Assembly: GCF_004283755.1 (NCBI RefSeq)
Contig: NZ_SHMH01000008.1
Location: forward strand, 1-64,000
Origin: Pseudoxanthomonas winnipegensis
GTDB lineage: Bacteria > Pseudomonadota > Gammaproteobacteria > Xanthomonadales > Xanthomonadaceae
Direction: 5' to 3'
Length of the DNA: 64,000 bases
The notes under the pieces are model-generated. The model searched no databases, was not told where the DNA came from, and saw only the letters and a program-made list of their open reading frames with translations. A program made the translations under genes and the position numbers. Numbering within the stretch: the stretch's first letter is position 1; each line of letters opens with the position of its first letter. This document shows positions 58,159 to 64,000 of the stretch, piece by piece.

Positions 58159-58539
58159 GTGGACGCCGCGTTGCGCACCTGGTTGATCGCGCAGGAGCGC
58201 GCGCTGCTCACGGCCCAGGTGCGTGCCAGCGCCGCGCGCCTGCAGGTGCTGCTGGCCGAGGACTTCGTCGAGTTCGGCGCCTCGGGCCGGCACTACACGC
58301 GCCAGGACATCATGGCCGAACTGGCGCAGGAATCCGACGAGACCCGCTACAGCGCCGACGCCTTCGAATGCGTCGAACTGGCGCCGGGGCTGGCCCAGCT
58401 GCGCTACGTCTCCCGACGCGAGGATGCCGCTGGCGTGCGCCTGGCCCGGCGCAGCTCGCTCTGGCGTCAGGAGACGGCGGGTTGGCGCATGGTGTTCCAC
58501 CAGGGTACGCCGCTGCCGGACGCTCTAGACGCCGGCTGA
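58159..58539 (+). CDS. DUF4440 / NTF2-like small protein
   Basis: 126 residues. The pattern [22 protein letters not shown], then [22 protein letters not shown] and [11 protein letters not shown], is that of DUF4440 proteins of the NTF2-like fold. The role is unknown. The GTG start lies 3 bases after moaA. The position inside the moa operon is unusual. Confidence 0.78.
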   Translation: MDAALRTWLIAQERALLTAQVRASAARLQVLLAEDFVEFGASGRHYTRQDIMAELAQESDETRYSADAFECVELAPGLAQLRYVSRREDAAGVRLARRSSLWRQETAGWRMVFHQGTPLPDALDAG

Positions 58540-58564
58540 GCGCGACTTGCACTACGCTTGCGCG

Positions 58565-59053
58565 ATGAATGCACCGCGCACGCTTACCCATCTGGATGCC
58601 TCCGGCCAGCCGGCCATGGTCGATGTCTCGGGCAAGGCCGTCACCGCGCGCCAGGCCACGGCCGAATGCCTGGTGGCGTTCCCGCGCGAGGTCGCCGATC
58701 AGCTGCGCCGCGATGCGCTGCGCAGCGCCAAGGGCGGCATCGTCGAGACCGCGGTGATCGCCGGCACCATGGCGGTCAAGCGCACCCACGAGCTGATCCC
58801 GTTCTGCCATCCGCTGCCCATCGACGGCTGCCGGCTGGCCATCGACTGGCACGACGCCGACACGCTGCGCATCGAATGCAGCGTGCGTACCACCCATCGC
58901 ACCGGCGTGGAGATGGAGGCGATGACCGGTGCCACCGTCGCGGCGCTGACGGTCTACGACATGTGCAAGGCGCTCTCGCACGCCATCGTGCTGGGCCCGG
59001 CGCGGCTGCTGGGCAAGCATGGCGGCAAGCGCGACTTCGGGGTGTCGGCATGA
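58565..59053 (+). CDS. moaC: Cyclic pyranopterin monophosphate synthase MoaC
   Basis: 162 residues. Rearranges the MoaA product into cyclic pyranopterin monophosphate. The family blocks [53 protein letters not shown] and [11 protein letters not shown] are all there. The stop overlaps the moaD ATG (ATGA). Confidence 0.96.
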   Translation: MNAPRTLTHLDASGQPAMVDVSGKAVTARQATAECLVAFPREVADQLRRDALRSAKGGIVETAVIAGTMAVKRTHELIPFCHPLPIDGCRLAIDWHDADTLRIECSVRTTHRTGVEMEAMTGATVAALTVYDMCKALSHAIVLGPARLLGKHGGKRDFGVSA

Positions 59054-59292
59054 CCGGCGTGCAGGTGCTGTACTTCGCCAGCCTGCGCCAGGCCGCCGGC
59101 GTGGAGCGCGAAAGCGTGCAGACCACGGCCTCGGACCTGGCCGGCCTGTATGCCGAGCTGAAGCAGCGCCATGGCTTCGCCTGGGAACCGGCGCATCTGC
59201 GTGTGGCCCAGGGCGGCGCCTTCGCGCGCTGGGACGATGCGATCGCCGAAGGCGCGCACATCGCCTTTATCCCGCCGGTCAGCGGAGGCTGA
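59050..59292 (+). CDS. moaD: Molybdopterin synthase small subunit MoaD
   Basis: 80 residues. Ubiquitin-like sulfur carrier. It ends FIPPVSGG, with the Gly-Gly that is thiocarboxylated. It begins within moaC (4-base overlap) and is followed by moaE after 2 bases. Confidence 0.93.
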   Translation: MTGVQVLYFASLRQAAGVERESVQTTASDLAGLYAELKQRHGFAWEPAHLRVAQGGAFARWDDAIAEGAHIAFIPPVSGG

Positions 59293-59294
59293 GG

Positions 59295-59735
59295 ATGACC
59301 CGCTTCGACATCACCGACCAGCCGATCGAGCCTGCGCCGCTGCGCACGCAGCTGCTGAGCGCGCGCGCCGGCGCCTTCGCCAGCTTCGAAGGCTGGGTGC
59401 GCGACCACAACGAAGGGCAGGGCGTGTCGGGCCTGCACTACGAGGCCTATGCCGAGCTGGCGCGCGTCGAGGGCGAGAAGATCCTCGATGAGGCGCTGAC
59501 GCGGTTCGCCATCGTCGACGCGCGCTGCGTGCATCGCGTCGGCGAGCTGGCCGTGGGCGAGATGGCGGTCTGGGTCGGCGTGTCGGCCGGCCACCGCGAC
59601 GGCGCCTTCGCCGCCTGCCGCTGGATCATCGATGAGACCAAGGCACGCGTGCCCATCTGGAAGCAGGAGCGCTATCTCGACGGCGCGCAGAGCTGGCTGC
59701 ATCCGCATGCGGATCGCGGCGCGGCCAAGAGATGA
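59295..59735 (+). CDS. moaE: Molybdopterin synthase large subunit MoaE
   Basis: 146 residues. Uses the MoaD thiocarboxylate to make molybdopterin. Features are FEGWVRDHNEGQGVSGLHYEAY, HRVGELAVGEMAVWVGVSAGHR and the catalytic Lys in PIWKQERYLDG. GAGG precedes the ATG. The stop overlaps the AraC-type gene. Confidence 0.95.
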   Translation: MTRFDITDQPIEPAPLRTQLLSARAGAFASFEGWVRDHNEGQGVSGLHYEAYAELARVEGEKILDEALTRFAIVDARCVHRVGELAVGEMAVWVGVSAGHRDGAFAACRWIIDETKARVPIWKQERYLDGAQSWLHPHADRGAAKR

Positions 59736-60586
59736 ACCAGGCGCTCGGCTCTTCGCGCGGTGCATTGCGCTCGCGGCGGGCCGAAGGCGCCGGATTCGTC
59801 GCGCGAGGAACCTGGTTGCCGGGGAGCATGGCGGTCGAGGCGTGTTCCGGCCACCGCTTCCCACGGCATGCCCATGACGCCTTCGGCATCGGCCTGCTCA
59901 CCTCCGGCGCGCAGGTCTCCTGGAGCGGACGTGGTCAGGTCGAGGCACGGGCGGGCGATGTCATCACCGTCAATCCCGGCGAGGTGCACGACGGTGCGCC
60001 GATCGGTGAGAGGCGCACCTGGTCGATGCTGTATTTCTCACCGGAGACGCTCAGCGTGCTGGTCGAGGATCTGCGCACGGACCTGAGGACGGATTCGGAA
60101 TTCCTCGCCCCGGTTTTGGCCCGTCCCCGGTTGGCACGGCTGGTCGCGGCGCTGTACCGGGCCGCGATCGACCCCGACTCCTCCGGCGATCATCAGCAGG
60201 CGCGCCTGTTGCCCGTCCTGGCGGCCTTGCTTGCCGTGCGCGAGCCGGGCCCTGCACCCCTGCCGGCGCGTCTGGCACGCGTGCGTCAACTGCTGGATGA
60301 CATGCCGCTCTCCACGCACTCGCTGGAAAGCCTGTCCCGGGAGGCAGGTCTGAGCCGCTACCAGACACTGCGGGGATTCCAGCGATCGACCGGGCTGACG
60401 CCGCACGCCTATCTCACCTTGCGCAGGCTCGAGCATGCACGTGCCGCCGTCCGTGCCGGTGTGCCCTTGGCCGAGGCTGCGGTGGCGGCCGGGTTCAGCG
60501 ACCAGAGCCACTTCCACCGCGCGTTCGTCCGCCAGTTCGGCTTCACGCCCGGCGCCTTCGCGCGGGCGCTCGCCGTGCGGCGCTGA
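59732..60586 (+). CDS. AraC-family transcriptional regulator
   Basis: 284 residues. The N-terminal cupin-like sensing domain has HAHDAFGIGLLTSG and VITVNPGEVHDG. The C-terminal two-helix-turn-helix domain covers about 190-280, with LESLSREAGLSRYQTLRGFQ and EAAVAAGFSDQSHFHRAFVR. Its ATG overlaps the moaE stop (ATGA), so it is translationally coupled to the molybdopterin operon. The inducer and targets are unknown; they may include the GNAT gene that follows. Confidence 0.88.
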   Translation: MNQALGSSRGALRSRRAEGAGFVARGTWLPGSMAVEACSGHRFPRHAHDAFGIGLLTSGAQVSWSGRGQVEARAGDVITVNPGEVHDGAPIGERRTWSMLYFSPETLSVLVEDLRTDLRTDSEFLAPVLARPRLARLVAALYRAAIDPDSSGDHQQARLLPVLAALLAVREPGPAPLPARLARVRQLLDDMPLSTHSLESLSREAGLSRYQTLRGFQRSTGLTPHAYLTLRRLEHARAAVRAGVPLAEAAVAAGFSDQSHFHRAFVRQFGFTPGAFARALAVRR

Positions 60587-60659
60587 TGCAAGATCGTCCA
60601 AGACCCGAGGCCGCTGCCCCGGACATCCTGACCGTGTCCTTCGACACCGAGTCCTCACC

Positions 60660-61229
60660 ATGTCCGACGCTCCGTATGCCCAATCCCCCATGCACGTCCG
60701 CCCCTGCCTGCGCGCCGACCTGGACGCCATGCTGGACATCGTCAACCGCGCCGCTGTCGCCTACCAAGGCGTGATCCCGCCCGACTGCTGGCATGCCCCT
60801 TACATGTCGCGCGCGGCGTTGAGTGAGGAAATGGCGCGCGGCGTGCAGTTCAGCGGCATCGCGCTGGACGGTGCGCTGGTGGGCATCATGGGCATGGAGC
60901 GGTTCGGCGACGTGTGTCTGATCCGCCATGCCTACGTGCTGCCTGGCTACCAAGGGCACGGCGTGGGTTCGGCCCTGCTCGAGCGGCTGTGCGACGCGCA
61001 TGCGCACGCGGTGATCCTGGTCGGGACCTGGGCGGCGGCGCATTGGGCCATCGGCTTCTATCGACGCAATGGCTTTGCCAGCGTGCCGGACGCGCGCATC
61101 GCCCCGTTGCTGCGGGGGTACTGGAACGTGCCGCAGCGACAGATCGAGACGTCCACCGTCCTGTCGCGCCCGGCGTTGTCCGATGCGCAGATCGCGGGGC
61201 TGGAAAAAGGTGGCGGCCCCGCCGGCTGA
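60660..61229 (+). CDS. GNAT-family N-acetyltransferase
   Basis: 189 residues. Typical acetyltransferase: VRPCLRADLDAMLDIVNRAA at the start, the acetyl-CoA loop VLPGYQGHGVGSALLERL, then GFYRRNGFASV. The substrate is unknown. The last 25 bases overlap the 3' end and terminator of the convergent 4.5S RNA gene. Confidence 0.82.
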   Translation: MSDAPYAQSPMHVRPCLRADLDAMLDIVNRAAVAYQGVIPPDCWHAPYMSRAALSEEMARGVQFSGIALDGALVGIMGMERFGDVCLIRHAYVLPGYQGHGVGSALLERLCDAHAHAVILVGTWAAAHWAIGFYRRNGFASVPDARIAPLLRGYWNVPQRQIETSTVLSRPALSDAQIAGLEKGGGPAG

Positions 61230-61319
61230 CCTCGGCGCCCGCGTCAGTCGATACCGTTGCTGCCTTCCGGCCCTGGCGGGATTTTCGACCTAGCGTCGCG
61301 AGGGGCCGACGGGGCCACC
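61205..61319 (-). ncRNA. ffs: 4.5S RNA of the signal recognition particle
   Basis: On the minus strand the conserved SRP domain IV core GCCGGAAGGCAGCAACGG is present. The ends GGTGGCCCC and GGGGCCGCCACC pair, and TTTTTCC follows as terminator. The length, about 111 bases, is that of bacterial 4.5S RNA. It binds Ffh to target membrane proteins. It lies downstream of tRNA-Ser on the same strand. Confidence 0.92.
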
Positions 61320-61387
61320 ATGGACGCGGGCCGCGCATCGCGCGGCCCGGGTGCGTTGCGTCATCGTTGGAGGCGATGACCTGTAAC

Positions 61388-61480
61388 TGGCGGAGAGAGG
61401 GGGATTCGAACCCCCGAAGCGCGGTTTAGACGCTTACACACTTTCCAGGCGTGCTCCTTCAACCACTCGGACACCTCTCC
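61388..61480 (-). tRNA. tRNA-Ser (GGA)
   Basis: 93 bases with encoded CCA and a long variable arm. The reverse strand starts GGAGAGGTGTCCGAGTGG; the anticodon loop TGGAAAG gives GGA. TAGAAT (61527-61522, minus strand) upstream could be its -10. Confidence 0.95.
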
Positions 61481-61658
61481 GGGACCTGAACACGGCCGCG
61501 GGGCCGCGCTCAGGGGCGCAGATTCTAGCCGCGCGCCGGATTTATTGCGAGTCCCGCGGACCTGTCCTGTGCGACGGGCCGTTCATGCCGGGACGCTGGA
61601 GGGTCGCTTCCCTACGTTCGTCCTTGGAACGCCCCCCCTGGCGCGGCACAATGACCGC

Positions 61659-63521
61659 ATGTCCTACCTCGTCCTGGCCCGCAAGTGGCGCCCGAAGCGT
61701 TTCGCCGAACTGGTCGGTCAGGAGCACGTGGTGCGTGCGCTGTCCAACGCGCTCGATAGCGGCCGCATCCACCACGCCTTCCTGTTCACCGGCACGCGCG
61801 GGGTGGGCAAGACCACCATCGCGCGCATCTTCGCCAAGTCGCTGAACTGCGAGACCGGCACCAGCGCCGATCCGTGCGGCCAGTGCGCGGCCTGCCTGGA
61901 CATCGACGCCGGGCGCTATATCGACCTGCTGGAGATCGACGCGGCCTCCAACACCGGCGTGGACGATGTGCGCGAGGTGATCGAGAACGCCCAGTACATG
62001 CCCAGCCGCGGCAAGTTCAAGGTCTATCTGATCGACGAAGTGCACATGCTGTCCAAGGCGGCGTTCAATGCGCTGCTCAAGACGCTGGAGGAGCCGCCGG
62101 AGCACGTGAAGTTCCTGCTGGCCACCACCGATCCGCAGAAGCTGCCGGTGACCGTGCTCAGCCGCTGCCTGCAGTTCAACCTCAAGCGCCTGGACGAGGC
62201 GCAGATCGGCGGGCAGATCACCAAGATCCTCGGCGCCGAGCAGATCCCCTCGGAGGACGGCGCGGTGCGCCAGATCGCCAAGGCCGCCGATGGCTCGTTG
62301 CGCGATGGTCTGTCGCTGCTGGACCAGGCCATCGCCTACACCGCCGGCGAACTGAGCGATGCCGGCGTGCGCACCATGCTGGGCACGGTCGACCGCACCC
62401 AGGTCGGCGCGCTGCTCGATGCGCTGGCCGACGGCGACGGCGCGCGGCTGATGGCCACCATCGCCACCCTGGCCGAGTTCTCGCCGGACTGGGGCGGGGT
62501 GCTGGAGGCCTTCGCCGAGGCGCTGCATCGCATCCAGGTGCGCCAGCTGGTGCCGGGCGTGGCGATCGAGGCCGAAGGCGTCGACGCCGAAGGCTTCGCC
62601 CAGCGCTTGCGCCCGGAAGTGGTGCAGCTCTGGTACCAGATGGCGCTCAACGGTCGCCGCGATCTCTACCTGGCACCGAGCCCGCGCGCCGGGTTCGAAA
62701 TGAGCCTGCTGCGCATGCTGGCCTTCCGTCCGGCCGGAGCCGGTGATGTCGCGCCGGCCTCCGCCGCACCGGCCAAGCCGACCGCGGGCACCGTGGACGA
62801 GACTGCAAGCGGACGCGCCGCCGCGGCTCCGCTGATGCCGGAGATGGCGACGGCCCCGCATGCGCCGGTCGAACCCGTGCCCGCGCCCGCGCCGAAGCCA
62901 TCGGTGGTGAGCGAGCCGGAACCCGCGCCTTTCGCCGCTGCGCCTGCGGTCCATGCCGCGCCAACGCCGGCACCAGCACCAGCCATGGACGACGTCCCGC
63001 CGTGGGAAGTGCCGGCGCAGAAGATTAGCGTCGCCGAGCCGGTGCAGGCAGCCCCGGCCGCCATCGCCGCGCCTGCCGCACCCGCACGCGCGCCGTCTGC
63101 GCCGCCGCCGACCAGCGACGGCATCGCCGATACCGATCACTGGCTGGCGCTGGTCGCCTCGGCCAAGCTGAGCGGGCCTTCGCGCCAGCTCGCCGCCAAC
63201 GTCGCCTTCGCCAGCTACGGCGATGCGGTGCTGCGCCTGTCCCTGGCGCCCGGCCTGGACTATCTGCGCACCGAGCGCTCGGTGGGCGACCTGGCCGATG
63301 CGCTGTCCGCCTCGCTGGGGCGCGTGCCCAAGATCGTGTTCGACACCGGCGTGGTCGCCGGCGAAGGCGCCGAGACGCTGGCCATGCGCGATGCGCGCCA
63401 GCAGGACGCGCGCCGCGCCTCGGCCGAAGAACAGTTCATGAACCACCCCGACGTGCAGCGGCTGATCCAGCAGCACGGCGCGCGCGTGGTGCCCGATTCC
63501 ATCCGACCTTTCGACGAGTAA
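61659..63521 (+). CDS. dnaX: DNA polymerase III tau/gamma subunit
   Basis: 620 residues. Clamp-loader ATPase. Walker [14 protein letters not shown] (near 45), the four-Cys zinc site (C in [17 protein letters not shown]), and the DEAD-like [25 protein letters not shown] long Ala/Pro linker (about 365-485) precedes the tau domain. No slippery A-run of the E. coli kind was found, so a separate gamma form by frameshift is not supported. Start 61659 gives the canonical [12 protein letters not shown]. Confidence 0.95.
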   Translation: MSYLVLARKWRPKRFAELVGQEHVVRALSNALDSGRIHHAFLFTGTRGVGKTTIARIFAKSLNCETGTSADPCGQCAACLDIDAGRYIDLLEIDAASNTGVDDVREVIENAQYMPSRGKFKVYLIDEVHMLSKAAFNALLKTLEEPPEHVKFLLATTDPQKLPVTVLSRCLQFNLKRLDEAQIGGQITKILGAEQIPSEDGAVRQIAKAADGSLRDGLSLLDQAIAYTAGELSDAGVRTMLGTVDRTQVGALLDALADGDGARLMATIATLAEFSPDWGGVLEAFAEALHRIQVRQLVPGVAIEAEGVDAEGFAQRLRPEVVQLWYQMALNGRRDLYLAPSPRAGFEMSLLRMLAFRPAGAGDVAPASAAPAKPTAGTVDETASGRAAAAPLMPEMATAPHAPVEPVPAPAPKPSVVSEPEPAPFAAAPAVHAAPTPAPAPAMDDVPPWEVPAQKISVAEPVQAAPAAIAAPAAPARAPSAPPPTSDGIADTDHWLALVASAKLSGPSRQLAANVAFASYGDAVLRLSLAPGLDYLRTERSVGDLADALSASLGRVPKIVFDTGVVAGEGAETLAMRDARQQDARRASAEEQFMNHPDVQRLIQQHGARVVPDSIRPFDE

Positions 63522-63528
63522 CCAGACC

Positions 63529-63849
63529 ATGCGTGGAAACATCGCCCAACTCATGCAGCAGGCGCAGAAGATGCAGGAAAACCTGCAGAAGGCGCAGGAA
63601 GAGCTGGCCAAGCTGGAAGTCACCGGCAACGCCGGCGGCAACATGGTCAGCGTGACGCTGACCGGCGCCAAGGAGTGCCGCAAGGTGCGCATCGACCCGA
63701 CCCTGCTGTCCGATGCGGAAATGCTCGAGGACCTGATCGCCGCGGCGTTCAACGACGCCTCCAACAAGATCGACGCCGAATCCAAGACGCGCATGGGCTC
63801 GGCCACCGCCGGCATGCAGCTGCCGCCCGGCATGAAGCTGCCGTTCTGA
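63529..63849 (+). CDS. Nucleoid-associated protein YbaB/EbfC
   Basis: 106 residues. A small DNA-binding dimer, with [21 protein letters not shown] at the N-terminus and the conserved [19 protein letters not shown]. It lies between dnaX and recR, the usual order. Confidence 0.93.
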   Translation: MRGNIAQLMQQAQKMQENLQKAQEELAKLEVTGNAGGNMVSVTLTGAKECRKVRIDPTLLSDAEMLEDLIAAAFNDASNKIDAESKTRMGSATAGMQLPPGMKLPF

Positions 63850-63851
63850 AG

Positions 63852-63925
63852 TGCAGGGGCCAGAGGCCAGGGACCAGGGGCCGGTATGTCCCTGCGTTTT
63901 CCCTGGCCTCTGGTCCCTGATCCCC
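63852..63925. repeat. Inverted repeat before recR
   Basis: CAGGGGCCAGAGGCCAGGGA and TCCCTGGCCTCTGGTCCCTG-like arms face each other across GTATGTCC. It may be a REP-like unit, and could slow expression of recR. Confidence 0.5.
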
Positions 63926-63938
63926 GGCCCCATCTCCT

Positions 63939-64000
63939 TTGACTTCCTCGCTGCTCGAACAGCTCATCGACGCGCTCAAGGTCCTGCCCGGCGTGGGCAG
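63939..64000 (+). CDS. recR: Recombination protein RecR (5' end only)
   Basis: From TTG 63939 the frame reads TSSLLEQLIDALKVLPGVG, the RecR N-terminus. The rest lies outside the window. A non-ATG start is inferred because no ATG fits. Position after dnaX-ybaB confirms the call. Confidence 0.85.
   Translation, partial: MTSSLLEQLIDALKVLPGVG

Noticed and set aside
61659..63521. Programmed frameshift in dnaX
   Set aside because: No slippery A-run or following stem like that of E. coli was seen.

Overview
The window is high-GC DNA from a member of the Xanthomonadaceae (Xanthomonas, Pseudoxanthomonas, Stenotrophomonas and relatives). This is inferred from four things: the gene order virB8-9-10-11-1-2-3-4-5-6 followed by DUF4189-type proteins, typical of the antibacterial X-type IV secretion system (X-T4SS); an NAD-type isocitrate dehydrogenase; GTAG-type palindromic extragenic repeats; and a Kdo kinase in place of the usual heptose region. 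The exact genus cannot be fixed from the sequence alone.

1-12.1 kb is accessory. The window opens in the last codons of an IS3-family transposase whose right end lies inside virB8, leaving only the C-terminal half of that gene. Behind it the virB operon is intact. Two in-operon hairpins bracket the virB2-virB3 pair, and three tandem small secreted six-cysteine DUF4189-like genes form the tail. The last of these overlaps the 3' end of a housekeeping gene, so the island ends abruptly at about 12.06 kb.

12.1-25.2 kb holds a lipid A N-terminal-domain protein with a GT2 glycosyltransferase, ETF-ubiquinone oxidoreductase, the methylcitrate genes acnD and prpF separated by a LigT-like gene, then miaA-hfq-hflX, a PAP2 phosphatase and a GT4 glycosyltransferase. 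25.2-33.9 kb is a minus-strand phosphate and polyphosphate block (bepA, phoB, phoR, ppk, ppx) with a Pho-box-like site before phoB and a decayed EAL fragment after ppx. grxC and an AhpD-like gene follow on the plus strand.

33.9-34.8 kb and 44.7-45.1 kb are repeat-rich spacers. They carry two inverted copies of a ~134 bp palindromic element whose stem shows a compensatory base change. 34.8-52.7 kb holds idh, a YccA/Bax-inhibitor protein, a minus-strand tRNA cluster (Pro-Arg-His-Lys, Leu), the proteostasis block tig-clpP-clpX-lon-hupB, tRNA-Val and two tRNA-Asp, ppiD, fabI, a MltD-like transglycosylase, gloB and rnhA-dnaQ.

53-64 kb carries a PP2C phosphatase, tRNA-Ser, an LPS-related pair (GT9 and kdkA), a molybdopterin operon (moaA, DUF4440, moaC, moaD, moaE) with an AraC regulator coupled to its end, the 4.5S RNA gene downstream of a second tRNA-Ser, and dnaX-ybaB-recR (recR is cut by the window end). 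No CRISPR array, prophage or rRNA was seen.
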